A stretch of DNA of 64,000 nucleotides, from NCBI GenBank assembly GCA_016721435.1, contig JADKIC010000003.1:62001-126000 (forward strand). Reading direction: 5' to 3'. The translations under genes and the position numbers were made by a program. Of this stretch, positions 19,213-28,132 are shown piece by piece (the stretch's first letter is position 1; every line of letters begins with the position of its first letter). The stretch is from Bacteroidota bacterium (GTDB lineage: Bacteria > Bacteroidota > Bacteroidia > AKYH767-A > OLB10). The notes beneath the pieces were generated by a model. It searched no databases, was not told the DNA's origin, and was given only the letters and a program-made list of their open reading frames with translations.

Positions 19213-19247
19213 ATATGGCATTTTCTTCCGGAAGATGCCATTTTTTT
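19213..19247 (+). terminator. Rho-independent terminator after M20 gene
   Basis: Outer stem ATGGCAT/ATGCCAT (19215-19221/19235-19241) with an inner TCTTCC/GGAAGA stem and a small bulge, followed by a run of T. Confidence 0.7.
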
Positions 19248-19282
19248 GTGATTTCATTTTCTTGGATTACTTTTATCCGGTA

Positions 19283-19603
19283 ATGAGAGCACGCAAAGCA
19301 CCTTTTGAATTAATCGTATGGACAACTGCTATCGTCTATTTGGCACTTATCAATCCGGAAGAGCAACACATAAGTCTTTGTTTATTGCACCTCATAGGTA
19401 TGCCCTGGTGTCCGGGTTGTGGCATTGGTCATGCTATTTCATTCCTCTTGCATGGCGAAGTCATGAGTTCCTTTCGTTCGCATCCTTTGGGACTATTCGC
19501 ATTGGTTGTATTAGTTTCCCGAATAATAAAGTTGATCAAAATGGAGTACTATCATTACATCGGAAGGGTCAACCCTGTTAATTCTTTTATTCACATCTCT
19601 TAA
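19283..19603 (+). CDS. DUF2752 membrane protein
   Basis: About 106 residues from ATG 19283 (MRARKAPFELIVW); the open frame extends to 19235, but that stretch overlaps the terminator and looks non-coding. Two or three membrane segments (LIVWTTAIVYLALI, PLGLFALVVLVSRIIKL) flank the DUF2752 signature GMPWCPGCGIGHAISFLLHGE with its CPGCG pair. The biochemical role of the family is unknown. The TM2-domain gene starts 9 bases after it; pairs of DUF2752 with TM2-type proteins are common in this phylum as far as I recall, suggesting they act together in the inner membrane. Confidence 0.85.
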   Translation: MRARKAPFELIVWTTAIVYLALINPEEQHISLCLLHLIGMPWCPGCGIGHAISFLLHGEVMSSFRSHPLGLFALVVLVSRIIKLIKMEYYHYIGRVNPVNSFIHIS

Positions 19604-19612
19604 ACATTTAAA

Positions 19613-19972
19613 ATGAACAACAACCTATTAATGACATTGCCGGGAATTGAATCTGAAGAACTGCTGTTTGCTCAGGAGGCTATTAAAGATCTTTCTGAAG
19701 AACAACAAAAGAATTTTTTCCTTTTATATTCAGGGAGAAGGAAGGATCCTCAAACCATTTTGATATGCGCTTTGTTAGGATTTGTTGGTGTCGCGGGTGT
19801 GCATCGCTTTTTAGTGGGTCAGATAGGCATGGGCGTTTTGTTTTTCTTTACTGCCGGTCTTTGCTTTATAGGTACTATCGTAGACCTTATAAACTATAAG
19901 AAATTGGCACTTGAATTCAATCAGCGGCAAGTCATAGAGTGTAAGCTGATAGCTGGATCAATGGGTGCATAG
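19613..19972 (+). CDS. TM2-domain membrane protein
   Basis: 119 residues. The soluble N-terminus (residues 1-45) is followed by a TM2 domain: a first helix ICALLGFVGVAGVHRFLVGQ, with the diagnostic G(V/A)HRF(Y/L)xG turn, and a second helix MGVLFFFTAGLCFIGTIVDLI. TM2 proteins are small inner-membrane proteins without an assigned reaction. It lies 9 bases after the DUF2752 gene and is probably cotranscribed. Confidence 0.85.
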   Translation: MNNNLLMTLPGIESEELLFAQEAIKDLSEEQQKNFFLLYSGRRKDPQTILICALLGFVGVAGVHRFLVGQIGMGVLFFFTAGLCFIGTIVDLINYKKLALEFNQRQVIECKLIAGSMGA

Positions 19973-20060
19973 TTGTGGTATCGCTTCGTTAGGGAGGAAG
20001 GATGAAAAGAAGATGAAGAAAAGAAATCAAACTTCTGATGTGTAAAATATTTCCAATTTA

Positions 20061-20093
20061 TTGCGTTTATCTGAATTGATCTGCATACATTTG
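20061..20093 (+). promoter_or_regulatory. Promoter TTG-N22-TACATTTG of the five-gene operon
   Basis: The -7 box TACATTTG (20086-20093) has a TTG 22 bases upstream (20061-20063). ATG 20101 lies only 7 bases after the box, so the transcript would have almost no leader. Confidence 0.5.
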
Positions 20094-20100
20094 AATCAAG

Positions 20101-20976
20101 ATGAATAGAGTTATTATAGTAATAGTGTTCATTTTTATGGCCCTGACTCAATTTTCCTGCAAGAAATCGGAGTTAGAAACCATCAGCGGAAATACTGCGC
20201 CTCCCGATACCAGTATTGAAATTGATGTGTACGAGGATTACGTAAATCGTACTTATATTCTCGTTTTAGGGCGGGAGCCGGATTCTTCAGAATTCAATGA
20301 TGCTGTAAGTTTATTGAAAAACGGGTTGCTGGATAGCCCAAGCAGGTATGCTTTTTTAGATGAGGTGTTTTCATCTCCGGATTATCCCTGGAGGCAGTTC
20401 AACAAGAATAGAATTGAATTGTTGAATAATATTGATACTGCGGATATCACCATACAGATATTTATCTTCAGTTTTTTTCTGGCGGATTCCACTTATCAGG
20501 CATTTTGGCCGGGTTTGCAAATCGAAGTGGACCGGTTAGAAGAAATACAAGCCGCTTCTCATGAATATGCAAATGGAATAATCAACATACGTCAACTGCA
20601 ATCAAAAATGATCAACAATTATTTTTATGATCAGATAAATATGGGTTCAGATAATTTCGTTATTTCTTCATTTCAGCATTTTCTGGATAGAAATCCCACG
20701 TTGGATGAACAGTCAAATGGCGTCAGTATGGTCAATGGAAATAATGCTATCCTCTTCTTACGGGCAGGTGCTTCCCGGGATGACTATCTTTCGATTTTAT
20801 TTGATTCAGATGATTATTTTGAAGGTGCGGTGATCAGAATCTATAAAGATTATCTGCTTCGGTCGCCTTCGTCCATTGAGATGAGTGTGGCCGCGCTGAA
20901 ATACAGAAATACCCTCGACTTTGAATCCGTTCAAAAAGATATTCTGGCAACAGATGAGTTTGCCGGTGTTGATTAA
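20101..20976 (+). CDS. Lipoprotein with three DUF4214/DUF1553-like 'LGREPDSSE' repeats
   Basis: 291 residues with a lipoprotein signal (MNRVIIVIVFIFMALTQFSCKKSE). Three internal repeats carry the same core: YVNRTYILVLGREPDSSEF, FQHFLDRNPTLDEQ and IYKDYLLRSPSSIEM, each an aromatic/Leu-rich helix followed by (G/D/L)R-x-P-(D/T/S)-x-x-E. This core resembles DUF4214 and the LGRPPTPEE helix at the end of planctomycete DUF1553 proteins; the match is by eye. It is first gene of the operon 20101-24306, with the next start within a few bases. Probably an envelope lipoprotein facing the periplasm or the surface. Function not known. Confidence 0.65.
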   Translation: MNRVIIVIVFIFMALTQFSCKKSELETISGNTAPPDTSIEIDVYEDYVNRTYILVLGREPDSSEFNDAVSLLKNGLLDSPSRYAFLDEVFSSPDYPWRQFNKNRIELLNNIDTADITIQIFIFSFFLADSTYQAFWPGLQIEVDRLEEIQAASHEYANGIINIRQLQSKMINNYFYDQINMGSDNFVISSFQHFLDRNPTLDEQSNGVSMVNGNNAILFLRAGASRDDYLSILFDSDDYFEGAVIRIYKDYLLRSPSSIEMSVAALKYRNTLDFESVQKDILATDEFAGVD

Positions 20977-20979
20977 TTG

Positions 20980-21486
20980 ATGATAATGATGAAAGCATTT
21001 CGAATCATAAATTTCTTTACACCACTGTTGCTGGTGCTCATGTTGGCCTCCTGCGAAAAGGAAAAGGATTATATATATGAGGTAAATCCGGTAAACGTTC
21101 AACAGGGTGGAAGCACAAAGAACAATGCCAAAAGTACAGTGGAGTTCGTGACGATCGCCTGGGCTGATTTATTCGGCACACAAATTCCGCAACAGGAACT
21201 TGTGAAACTAAATACTGTTTACAGTGCCTTCGGGGATAAGAAACTTATCGAAGACCGTATTCTTTTAAATCTCCTGAATAAGCCCGGTATTCAAGTGCCG
21301 GCAGCTACTAACGTGAATGGAGATACGTTAAAATTTATTCAGAATACATATAAGAAATTGTATAACCGGAGTCCGGATGCATTTGAACAATACTATATGA
21401 AGGAGCAAATCAGATTGAACACTGCGATTTCCGCAACGGTGATCTGGTATGCGTTGATGAGTGCAGATGAGTATCGTTACTATTAG
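20980..21486 (+). CDS. Lipoprotein with an 'NRSPDAFE' helix motif
   Basis: About 168 residues; candidate starts are the ATGs at 20980, 20986 and 20989, the last giving a compact lipoprotein signal MKAFRIINFFTPLLLVLMLASCEKEKD. The C-terminal half holds KLYNRSPDAFEQYYMKEQI, which mirrors the R-x-P-D-x-x-E motif of the preceding gene, and ends in WYALMSADEYRYY. The two genes are therefore probably related and work as partners. It starts 3-12 bases after the first gene and ends 17 before the Tat-signal gene. No named family recognised. Confidence 0.6.
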   Translation: MIMMKAFRIINFFTPLLLVLMLASCEKEKDYIYEVNPVNVQQGGSTKNNAKSTVEFVTIAWADLFGTQIPQQELVKLNTVYSAFGDKKLIEDRILLNLLNKPGIQVPAATNVNGDTLKFIQNTYKKLYNRSPDAFEQYYMKEQIRLNTAISATVIWYALMSADEYRYY

Positions 21487-21503
21487 CAATCAGAGCAGAA
21501 AAG

Positions 21504-22841
21504 ATGGACAGAAGACATTTCATACGTAAGGCCGGTTTGGCAGCAGCAGGGGCTTTCGCAGCGCCGTATCTCCTGCCCGGTGGACGATTGTTTGCCTCCA
21601 GTGGGTTACGTAAAGTGAATCATGTGGTGTTTTTATTGTTTGCCGGTGGAGTGCGGAATCTGGAATCCGTTCAGTTCAATGATGGAAACCTTATGCCAAA
21701 TATGCTCAGCGGCGGTGGAACCATCTCACCTGATATTTTACCGGCAATCGATTTCCTGCCTCCCGGACCGCTCTCTCAACCCTTGCAAAATTATGGGACG
21801 CTGTTCCGTCAGTTCAGATATAAGGAAGGACCTACAGGACATTATAACGGACATACTGTCGCCGTTACCGGACAATACGTGAGCACCGACCTCAATATTC
21901 GCGAAGCCCCCTGCAACCCTACTGTTTTTGAATATTACAGAAAGCACAATAGTCCGCAACAAACTGCCTTGAACAGTTGGTGGGTAGCGAATACCCTCGG
22001 TCCTTATCCTGCGCTGAATTATAGCAGTGATCCGGGCTATGGTCCTGCTTATGGTGCAAATTTCATATCTCCCAATTTCCTGATCAGTCAGGATGGTTTC
22101 GATACACTCGGTGACCCCTCTTCATTTAGTACTGCTGAAGCTGCTGCCATCAGGAATATCCGGAAGTTTGCCAATGGTGTTTTTAATAAAAGTTATACGG
22201 ATTCCGGTCAGGGAATAGTGAATACCGAAAGCGAAGCGCAGCAGTTGCAGCAATTTATTAGTGATCTCTATGGGAAGGCACAATCCGGGCAATATATCAA
22301 TCCCTGGGGAGTAGGCACATCCATGAACAGTGATATGTACAATGTTATGTTTGCCGAAGAAATTATTCAGCAGTTTAAACCCGAGTTGCTGGTGGTAAAT
22401 ATGCAGGATGTTGATATCGGTCATTTTGATTTTAGTCAGTATGCAAATAATCTTCGCAAAGCAGATTGGGCCGCAGCACATCTTTGGAGCATCATTCAAA
22501 GCACACCTGGAATGGCCAATGATACGGTACTGGTGATTGCTCCCGAACATGGAAGAAATTTTAGTCCGAATACTTCCGTGGATGCTTACGGTCGACTGGC
22601 TTTAGATCATACGGCTCCTACAGATGGTACAAGTGGAGATCAGATGGCCAGAGAAATATTTTGCCTGATTGTGGGTCCTCCTACTGTAGTGAAGCAAGGT
22701 TTTGTGGTCAATAGTGTGGAAGGAGAAAGTACAGAAATTGTTCCCGTGATTGCAAATATGCTGGGGTTCGATAATAATATTCCCGGAAGTGCCGGATTGA
22801 AAAGTTATAATCAATGCGATCTTGCACAGGCATTTTATTAG
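21504..22841 (+). CDS. Tat-exported DUF1501-like protein (alkaline phosphatase/sulfatase superfamily)
   Basis: 445 residues. The N-terminus MDRRHFIRKAGLAAAGAFAAPYLLP is a twin-arginine signal of the form usual for DUF1501. A first strand KVNHVVFLLFAGGVRN corresponds to the DUF1501 segment VIxLxxxGGxS, and NDTVLVIAPEHGRNFSPN to the (T)LVVxxxEFGRTP segment, with His instead of Phe. DLNIREAP, GHFDFSQYANNL and LDHTAP contribute further Asp/His residues. DUF1501 is related to the alkaline-phosphatase superfamily; whether this divergent member is an enzyme is unclear. It is folded before export and sits with lipoproteins and a CX4CH protein in one operon. Confidence 0.7.
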   Translation: MDRRHFIRKAGLAAAGAFAAPYLLPGGRLFASSGLRKVNHVVFLLFAGGVRNLESVQFNDGNLMPNMLSGGGTISPDILPAIDFLPPGPLSQPLQNYGTLFRQFRYKEGPTGHYNGHTVAVTGQYVSTDLNIREAPCNPTVFEYYRKHNSPQQTALNSWWVANTLGPYPALNYSSDPGYGPAYGANFISPNFLISQDGFDTLGDPSSFSTAEAAAIRNIRKFANGVFNKSYTDSGQGIVNTESEAQQLQQFISDLYGKAQSGQYINPWGVGTSMNSDMYNVMFAEEIIQQFKPELLVVNMQDVDIGHFDFSQYANNLRKADWAAAHLWSIIQSTPGMANDTVLVIAPEHGRNFSPNTSVDAYGRLALDHTAPTDGTSGDQMAREIFCLIVGPPTVVKQGFVVNSVEGESTEIVPVIANMLGFDNNIPGSAGLKSYNQCDLAQAFY

Positions 22842-22849
22842 CAACACAA

Positions 22850-23806
22850 ATGGCAGATAGAAAATTCTCCTTGCGGAATACACTACACCGAAAACTTATT
22901 TACGGCTGTTCGCTCTTGTGGTTATTGGTGTCGATGAGCGCCTGTAAAAAAGAGGAGACTCCGGTGAACCCCTACGACGCTGTTGATTATAGTTCAGGCA
23001 ACGAAAATGATACTGTTCCGGATCCGGCATCCATCACCGGTTTGCATAAAAACATTTTTTTTCCAAAATGTGCGAATCCCGGATGTCATGACGGTACCTT
23101 TGAACCCGATTTCAGAACAGTTCAAAGTACATACAGTACGCTCGTGTTTATGGGAGTCAATAAAACCACTTTGGATTCGATTAGCTTTTTCAATTACCGC
23201 GTCCTGCCGGGTGATGTGAACAATTCCTTCCTGATGGAGCGACTGCTGACAACTACCAGTGATTATATGCCATCTAACGGTGTCCGGTTACCGAATACTG
23301 ATATTGATAATATCAGAGAATGGTTATTGGATAGCTGTCCCGATATCAATGGTAACCTTCCTCAGAAACCAAATCTTCCTCCAAATATTGTTGGTTTCAT
23401 TGCTACCGATCAGCAGTTTGTGAGAATCGATACGGTACGGGTGGGCGGGATTCCATTTAACTCCTTTATAGTTCCTGCGAATTCAATTTTTTATTTACCC
23501 ATTGTCGCCCTGGATACTGCTGATGGTGTTGCCGGAACGGATCCTGCAAATTTTACCCTGAGTCAGGTGCGTCTCTCGACCAATAAGGACGATTTTTCAT
23601 CTGCCCTTACAATGAATGCGACATGGTTCTCGCCGATACCTTTCGCGGTTTGGCAATGTACCGTGAACACCTCAGTCTGGACAGCAGGGACCACAGTCTA
23701 TTTCAGAATATATGTGAATGATGGTTTTCAGAGTAGCCCCGCAGAGTTTCCGAAGAGCAGTTCACTGGATTATTTTAAAACGTATTACTCATTTATTATT
23801 CAATGA
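22850..23806 (+). CDS. Cytochrome-c-like lipoprotein with CX4CH motif
   Basis: About 318 residues from ATG 22850, 8 bases after the DUF1501-like gene. The signal (LIYGCSLLWLLVSMSACKKEE) ends in a lipobox cysteine. The N-terminal domain has FFPKCANPGCHDGTFEPDFRT, a CX4CH heme-attachment-like motif, and later YRVLPGDVNNSFLMERL and DYMPSNGVRLP, where the Met could be the distal ligand, then DIDNIREWLLDSCPD. This arrangement is that of PSCyt1-like domains. The C-terminal half looks like an Ig-type beta domain. Heme binding is inferred; CX4CH is known in cytochrome c3 but is not the standard spacing. Its stop overlaps the next start (ATGA). Confidence 0.65.
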   Translation: MADRKFSLRNTLHRKLIYGCSLLWLLVSMSACKKEETPVNPYDAVDYSSGNENDTVPDPASITGLHKNIFFPKCANPGCHDGTFEPDFRTVQSTYSTLVFMGVNKTTLDSISFFNYRVLPGDVNNSFLMERLLTTTSDYMPSNGVRLPNTDIDNIREWLLDSCPDINGNLPQKPNLPPNIVGFIATDQQFVRIDTVRVGGIPFNSFIVPANSIFYLPIVALDTADGVAGTDPANFTLSQVRLSTNKDDFSSALTMNATWFSPIPFAVWQCTVNTSVWTAGTTVYFRIYVNDGFQSSPAEFPKSSSLDYFKTYYSFIIQ

Positions 23807-24306
23807 AGAAGATTTTTAAATTGGAATGCTGTAGAAATAATTCAAAAATTTTGAAGGGTTGCTTCCTGTTTGCATGGTTGAGTAGTGTTGTTCTGTTCGC
23901 TGCCTGTGGCAAGGAAGACGATGATCCTTTTGCAAATCCGGATCCGGTCATTGAGCTAAAGGCGGTGACTCCCACAACGGCGGTTGAGTTCAGCGACTCC
24001 GTGGTGTTCACCATCTACTATAGAGATAATAACGGTGATCTTGGCGATAATAACCCTGCGGTGAAGAATCTTTTTCTGAAGGACAACCGTATTGGTATTG
24101 AATACAGCTATCGAATTCAGCAATTGGCACCGACAGGTTCAGCTGTTGCCATTGAGGGAAATTTAAATGTTGTACTGAACACCATTGCAAGAACTGATAC
24201 CTCGTTGTCGCAAGAGTCCGCTACTTTTTCTTTGTATGTAAAAGACCGGGCCGGAAACAAAAGCAATGTGGTGACAAGTGGTCCAATTGTCATTGTGCCG
24301 CAGTAG
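23803..24306 (+). CDS. Small lipoprotein, last gene of the operon
   Basis: 167 residues; its ATG overlaps the previous stop by four bases, implying translational coupling. The signal segment WLSSVVLFAACGKEDDD is a lipobox with acidic residues after the Cys. The body is a single beta-rich domain with VVFTIYYRDNNGDLGDNN and ATFSLYVKDRAGNKSNVV. The gene at 28133-28687 encodes the same arrangement (FSLVDGDGDIGF ... FYIRDRANNKSN), so the two are paralogues. It ends 4 bases before the convergent TonB receptor gene. Function unknown; the D-x-(D/N)GD-(L/I)G motif may bind calcium, an inference. Confidence 0.7.
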   Translation: MKKIFKLECCRNNSKILKGCFLFAWLSSVVLFAACGKEDDDPFANPDPVIELKAVTPTTAVEFSDSVVFTIYYRDNNGDLGDNNPAVKNLFLKDNRIGIEYSYRIQQLAPTGSAVAIEGNLNVVLNTIARTDTSLSQESATFSLYVKDRAGNKSNVVTSGPIVIVPQ

Positions 24307-24310
24307 AAAA

Positions 24311-26698
24311 CTACAAGGCGACAATAATTCCAATACTCGGGATGATACTGCCGCTGGTATTATCCAGTTCCTTCACCAGATAGCGACTCGGATCATTCGG
24401 GTCAACGATGGGAGTACCGTTGACATCTTTTCGCACATTGATGTAAGGTGCTAATGCGGTAAGTTGATTGTATACGTTTTGGATATCAAGGAAAATATTC
24501 AAATTCCAGTTTTTGAAATAGTATTTTTTATCTATGCGGACATCTAATTGGTGAAATGCCCTCGTCCGTGAATCATTTAATCGGTTGTTGTCAAGAATAC
24601 CCTGTCCACTGATATCCCAGTTTTCACGGAGAGATGAGGTGCTAATGTCGAACGGAGTGAAGGGGCTGCCGCTGTTATAACGGAAACGAATACCCGCTTC
24701 CCAGTTTTTCTTGAATGTTTTACCGGCAGTCAGACTAATAATATGCCTGTAGTCCCAACTGGATGGAGTAAAATCATTGCTGAGATTCGTGAATTCACTG
24801 TTTACAAAGGTGTAGGGAGAGTAATCCATAAATACCTTTGTAAAGTTTTTTGCTGGAATAGAAATTCTACGCCAAAGGATCTGCCTTCCGATCTTGAATC
24901 CACCGGTTCATCACCGATTACACCAAAGTCGCTGCCCTGATTCGCAATACTGATGGAATCGCTGAGGTCAAAAGGATAGTTGGCGTATAACTTATAAAAA
25001 GCCTTCGATCGTATATTTTGAGTTTTTCTTATTCTGGTATTCGAATCCGGCCACAAAATGTGTAGAGCGGATATACTTCACCCCTTTATTCACAAGCATG
25101 TTATCGTTGTCTCTGAATCCTAGAATAGTATAGGCAGGCAGTTGATAGTAGATGCCACTGTTCGCATTAAAAGTAAGCCGTTCGGTAATTGTTTTTGAAA
25201 GGGAGAGGCGGGGCGAAAACTGATCTGCGGGATTCTTCATTTTACTGCCGAAGGTATTGGCATCGAGTCGGCCGCCCAGAGAGATAACAAGTCCCATGCC
25301 CGGTAAAGTTTTGCTGATTTGTCCGAATGCGCCGTATTTAATAAAATTAATTTCTGAAGCATAGTTGACGGTACCCACATTCGGAATCCGGTTGAAGGTA
25401 CTATTGGTATAAGTGGATTGCTCAGCACTGATACCTGCATTGGTTTTCCATCCGTTATTTAGGGTGGTTCGTTCCAATCTGAATTTATTTTCAATTTCCT
25501 CCGATGTATAATCCAGAATTTTATTGCTGCTTACTGCATCATCATTATTCTGATATTTTTCTGCGCGATTATTTAAATGATTGCGGCTAAGCACGACCGT
25601 TATATAACTGTTTTCACTGTATCGCTTGTAGCTCCCACCGATGGTATATGTCCACTGATTGTTTTCCGGAAGATTGCCCAGTAAGTATTGCTGCTCTTCC
25701 GTTTTATTTGCTTTTTTATTGAGTACAAATACATCGTAAGCCCCCAGGCCCAGGAAGGTGAATTCCTGTTTGTTGTCCGGCTTGATTTTATATTTAAACT
25801 GAAAGTCATTATAAGTTGGAAGGAAGGGGAGTTCCAAAGCCGCGAAGAGGAACTGAAGATAAGACCGGCGGTAGGAAGCGATGAGGGTGGAGTTTTTACT
25901 GATAGGCCCATCGAAAGTACTTGCCAGATCCGTTGCTCCTAATGTAAAGTTAAGCCCGGCTTTATCCGTTCTGCCATCCTTGAATTTAAGATCAAGGACC
26001 GAGCTGAGCGCATTGCCCCTGTTGGCGGGAAATGCTCCCGAATAAAAATCCACTTCATTGATAAAATCAACATTGAGTAAGCCCACCGGTCCACCTGATG
26101 CACCTTGCGTAGCGAAATGATTGATATTGGGGACTTCAATTCCATCCAGAAAGAATCGGTTTTCGTTTGGCGAGCCACCCCTTACTATTAAATCATTGCG
26201 AAAGGAGGGGACAGAGGCCACGCCGGGTAGTGACTGCAGTACTTTTGAAATATCTCTATTCCCTCCCGGATTTCTCTTGATCTCCGCAAGACCAATACTT
26301 CTCATCGAAAGGGGGCTTTCTTCTTTTCGGATAAATGGCTGTGCTGTGATAGTGATTTCACCAAGGGTTTTTTGATCTTCTTCAAGGGGAATGTTTATCT
26401 CTGTGACTCTCTTGGGAGTAAGTTCAATTTCAAATTGGTAATAAGATTTAAATCCGGTCATGATCACTTCCAGATTAAATAAACCGGGCTGGGGAACGGT
26501 GATCATATAGAATCCGGCAGAATCAGCGTTAGCCGGATAGGTTTGTTTTCCATCCTTCAGAACAACCGTGGCGAAGGGGACCGGCTCGTTATTGATAGCA
26601 TTCAAAATGCGACCTTTTAGCAGGGACTCCTGTCCATAAAGTTGGCCGGTGAGTATCAGTAAAAGGATGAATAAAGTGGAGGTGGATCTCTTTTGCAT
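24311..26698 (-). CDS. TonB-dependent outer-membrane receptor, two frameshifts
   Basis: About 795 residues when joined. A signal peptide (LFILLLILTGQLYGQ) precedes a carboxypeptidase-regulatory-like domain (LLKGRILNAINNEPVPFATVVL...), then the plug (ISKVLQSLPGVASVPSF, LIVRGGSPNENRFFLDGIEVPN) and the barrel. It imports an unidentified ligand using TonB energy. The frame breaks near 25005 (restored ...TIEGFYKLYANYPF) and near 24845 in an A run (restored EFLFQQKNFTKVFMDYSPY). It ends with IGIIVAL rather than an aromatic residue. No SusD partner lies beside it, so a glycan role is not indicated; the neighbouring operon is convergent. Confidence 0.85.
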
Positions 26699-26843
26699 AA
26701 TCTTTCATAACAACTTCAACTGTGAATTGTTCTGAATTATTCTGCATATTTAGCCAAAGTTTTCAATTTAATGAGTTGGATGATTCTCCATTTACAGTGG
26801 ATCTTTTCTATCAACAACCATTTTATGATTTCTGCTTAAGCAC

Positions 26844-26851
26844 TATGTTTG
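26844..26851 (+). promoter_or_regulatory. -7 box TATGTTTG before M16 gene
   Basis: Exact TAnnTTTG match ending 4 bases before ATG 26856, which would give a leaderless transcript. No clear -33 TTTG. Confidence 0.45.
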
Positions 26852-26855
26852 CTGA

Positions 26856-28088
26856 ATGGATAAACCCGGTATTTATTATTTAAAAAACGGATTATGCGTT
26901 TTACACCTTTTTCATAAAGAAAGTCAGGTCGTTCATTGTGGCATTCTGGTGAAAGCAGGTACCCGTGATGAGCCTGCCGGGAAGGAAGGTTTGGCCCATT
27001 TTATCGAGCATTCCCTCTTCAAAGGAACTGAAAAAAGAAAGTCGTTTCATATCCTCAACCGCCTGGAAGTGGTAGGCGGCGAATTGAATGCCTATACTAC
27101 TAAGGAGGAAACCTGTGTCCACGCCTCAGTAATGAATCGCCATTTTGAAAGGGCCATAGAGTTGATTGCCGATATTGTATTTCATTCCGTTTATCCACCC
27201 AAGGAAGTGGAGAAAGAAAAAGAGGTCATCATTGATGAAATCCGTTCCTACCAGGATACTCCCTACGAGCAGATTTTTGATGATTTTGAGGGTCAACTTT
27301 TTAAAGGTCATCCTCTGGGTCATCCCATTCTTGGGACGGAAGAATCAGTACGAAAATTTAACCGGAAGGATCTGGTGAATTATACACGAACTCATTATGA
27401 CCCCTCTTCCATGGTCTTTGCGGTGAGCGGAAATATCGAGGGAAAAAAATTATTGGCCTTAGCAGAGCAGTACTTTGGAGAATATAAAGGTCAAAAGAGC
27501 TCAATAAATCGAATTTCATTTAAAAAGTACAAACCGGAGTCCGTTATACAGGCGCGTGCGGTGAATCAGGTGCATTATATGATGGGGCGTCCGGCCTTTG
27601 GATTAAAAGATCCCAGAAGGTTTAGTCTGGTATTGTTTAATAATATACTCGGCGGACCGGGCATGAACTCCCGGCTCAACCTGAATGTCAGAGAAAAGTA
27701 TGGATTTACTTATACCATAGAATCTGGTTACCATACGTATACGGATTCGGGTATTTTTCACGTTTATTTTGCAACAGATACCAAGCATTTCGATAAAACG
27801 CGGGAGTTAGTCGAAAAGGAACTGAGGAAGATTTGCAAGGAGAAAATAACTCCTTCGCGGTTTCAGCAGTATAAGGAACAAATGATCGGTCAAATTGAAT
27901 TGGTTCAGGAAAATCGACTTAGTGTAATGCTGTCGCTGGCGAAAAGTCAATTGAATCTGGGGAAGGTGTTTACGCTGGAAGAGATTAAAAAGCGCTTCAG
28001 CGATATGCAGCCGCGGGATATACAGGAAGTTGCCAATGAAATATTAGATCCTTCATTACGCTCTGAGCTCATTTATGAGCCAAAATAG
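26856..28088 (+). CDS. M16 zinc peptidase (insulinase/processing-peptidase type)
   Basis: 410 residues, the size of single-unit M16B/C peptidases. The inverted zinc motif HFIEH (H48, E51, H52; HxxEH) is intact in EGLAHFIEHSLFKGTEKR, and the downstream metal Glu lies in the EVEKEKEVIIDEIRSYQDTP helix. FGEYKG and NILGGPGMNSRLNLNVREKYGFTYTIES mark the second domain with the R/Y substrate-binding pair. No signal peptide is seen, so it is probably cytosolic, degrading peptides. Related bacterial enzymes often come as active/inactive pairs; only an active-type copy is here. Confidence 0.92.
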   Translation: MDKPGIYYLKNGLCVLHLFHKESQVVHCGILVKAGTRDEPAGKEGLAHFIEHSLFKGTEKRKSFHILNRLEVVGGELNAYTTKEETCVHASVMNRHFERAIELIADIVFHSVYPPKEVEKEKEVIIDEIRSYQDTPYEQIFDDFEGQLFKGHPLGHPILGTEESVRKFNRKDLVNYTRTHYDPSSMVFAVSGNIEGKKLLALAEQYFGEYKGQKSSINRISFKKYKPESVIQARAVNQVHYMMGRPAFGLKDPRRFSLVLFNNILGGPGMNSRLNLNVREKYGFTYTIESGYHTYTDSGIFHVYFATDTKHFDKTRELVEKELRKICKEKITPSRFQQYKEQMIGQIELVQENRLSVMLSLAKSQLNLGKVFTLEEIKKRFSDMQPRDIQEVANEILDPSLRSELIYEPK

Positions 28089-28094
28089 AATTCA

Positions 28095-28127
28095 TTTGGA
28101 AAATCAGTTAATTCTTTCGTAATTTCG
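28095..28127 (+). promoter_or_regulatory. Promoter TTTG-N21-TAATTTCG before lipoprotein gene
   Basis: TTTG at 28095-28098 and TAATTTCG at 28120-28127 (one base off TAnnTTTG), ending 5 bases before ATG 28133. The same TAATTTCG box precedes ung. Confidence 0.45.
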
Positions 28128-28132
28128 TAAGT

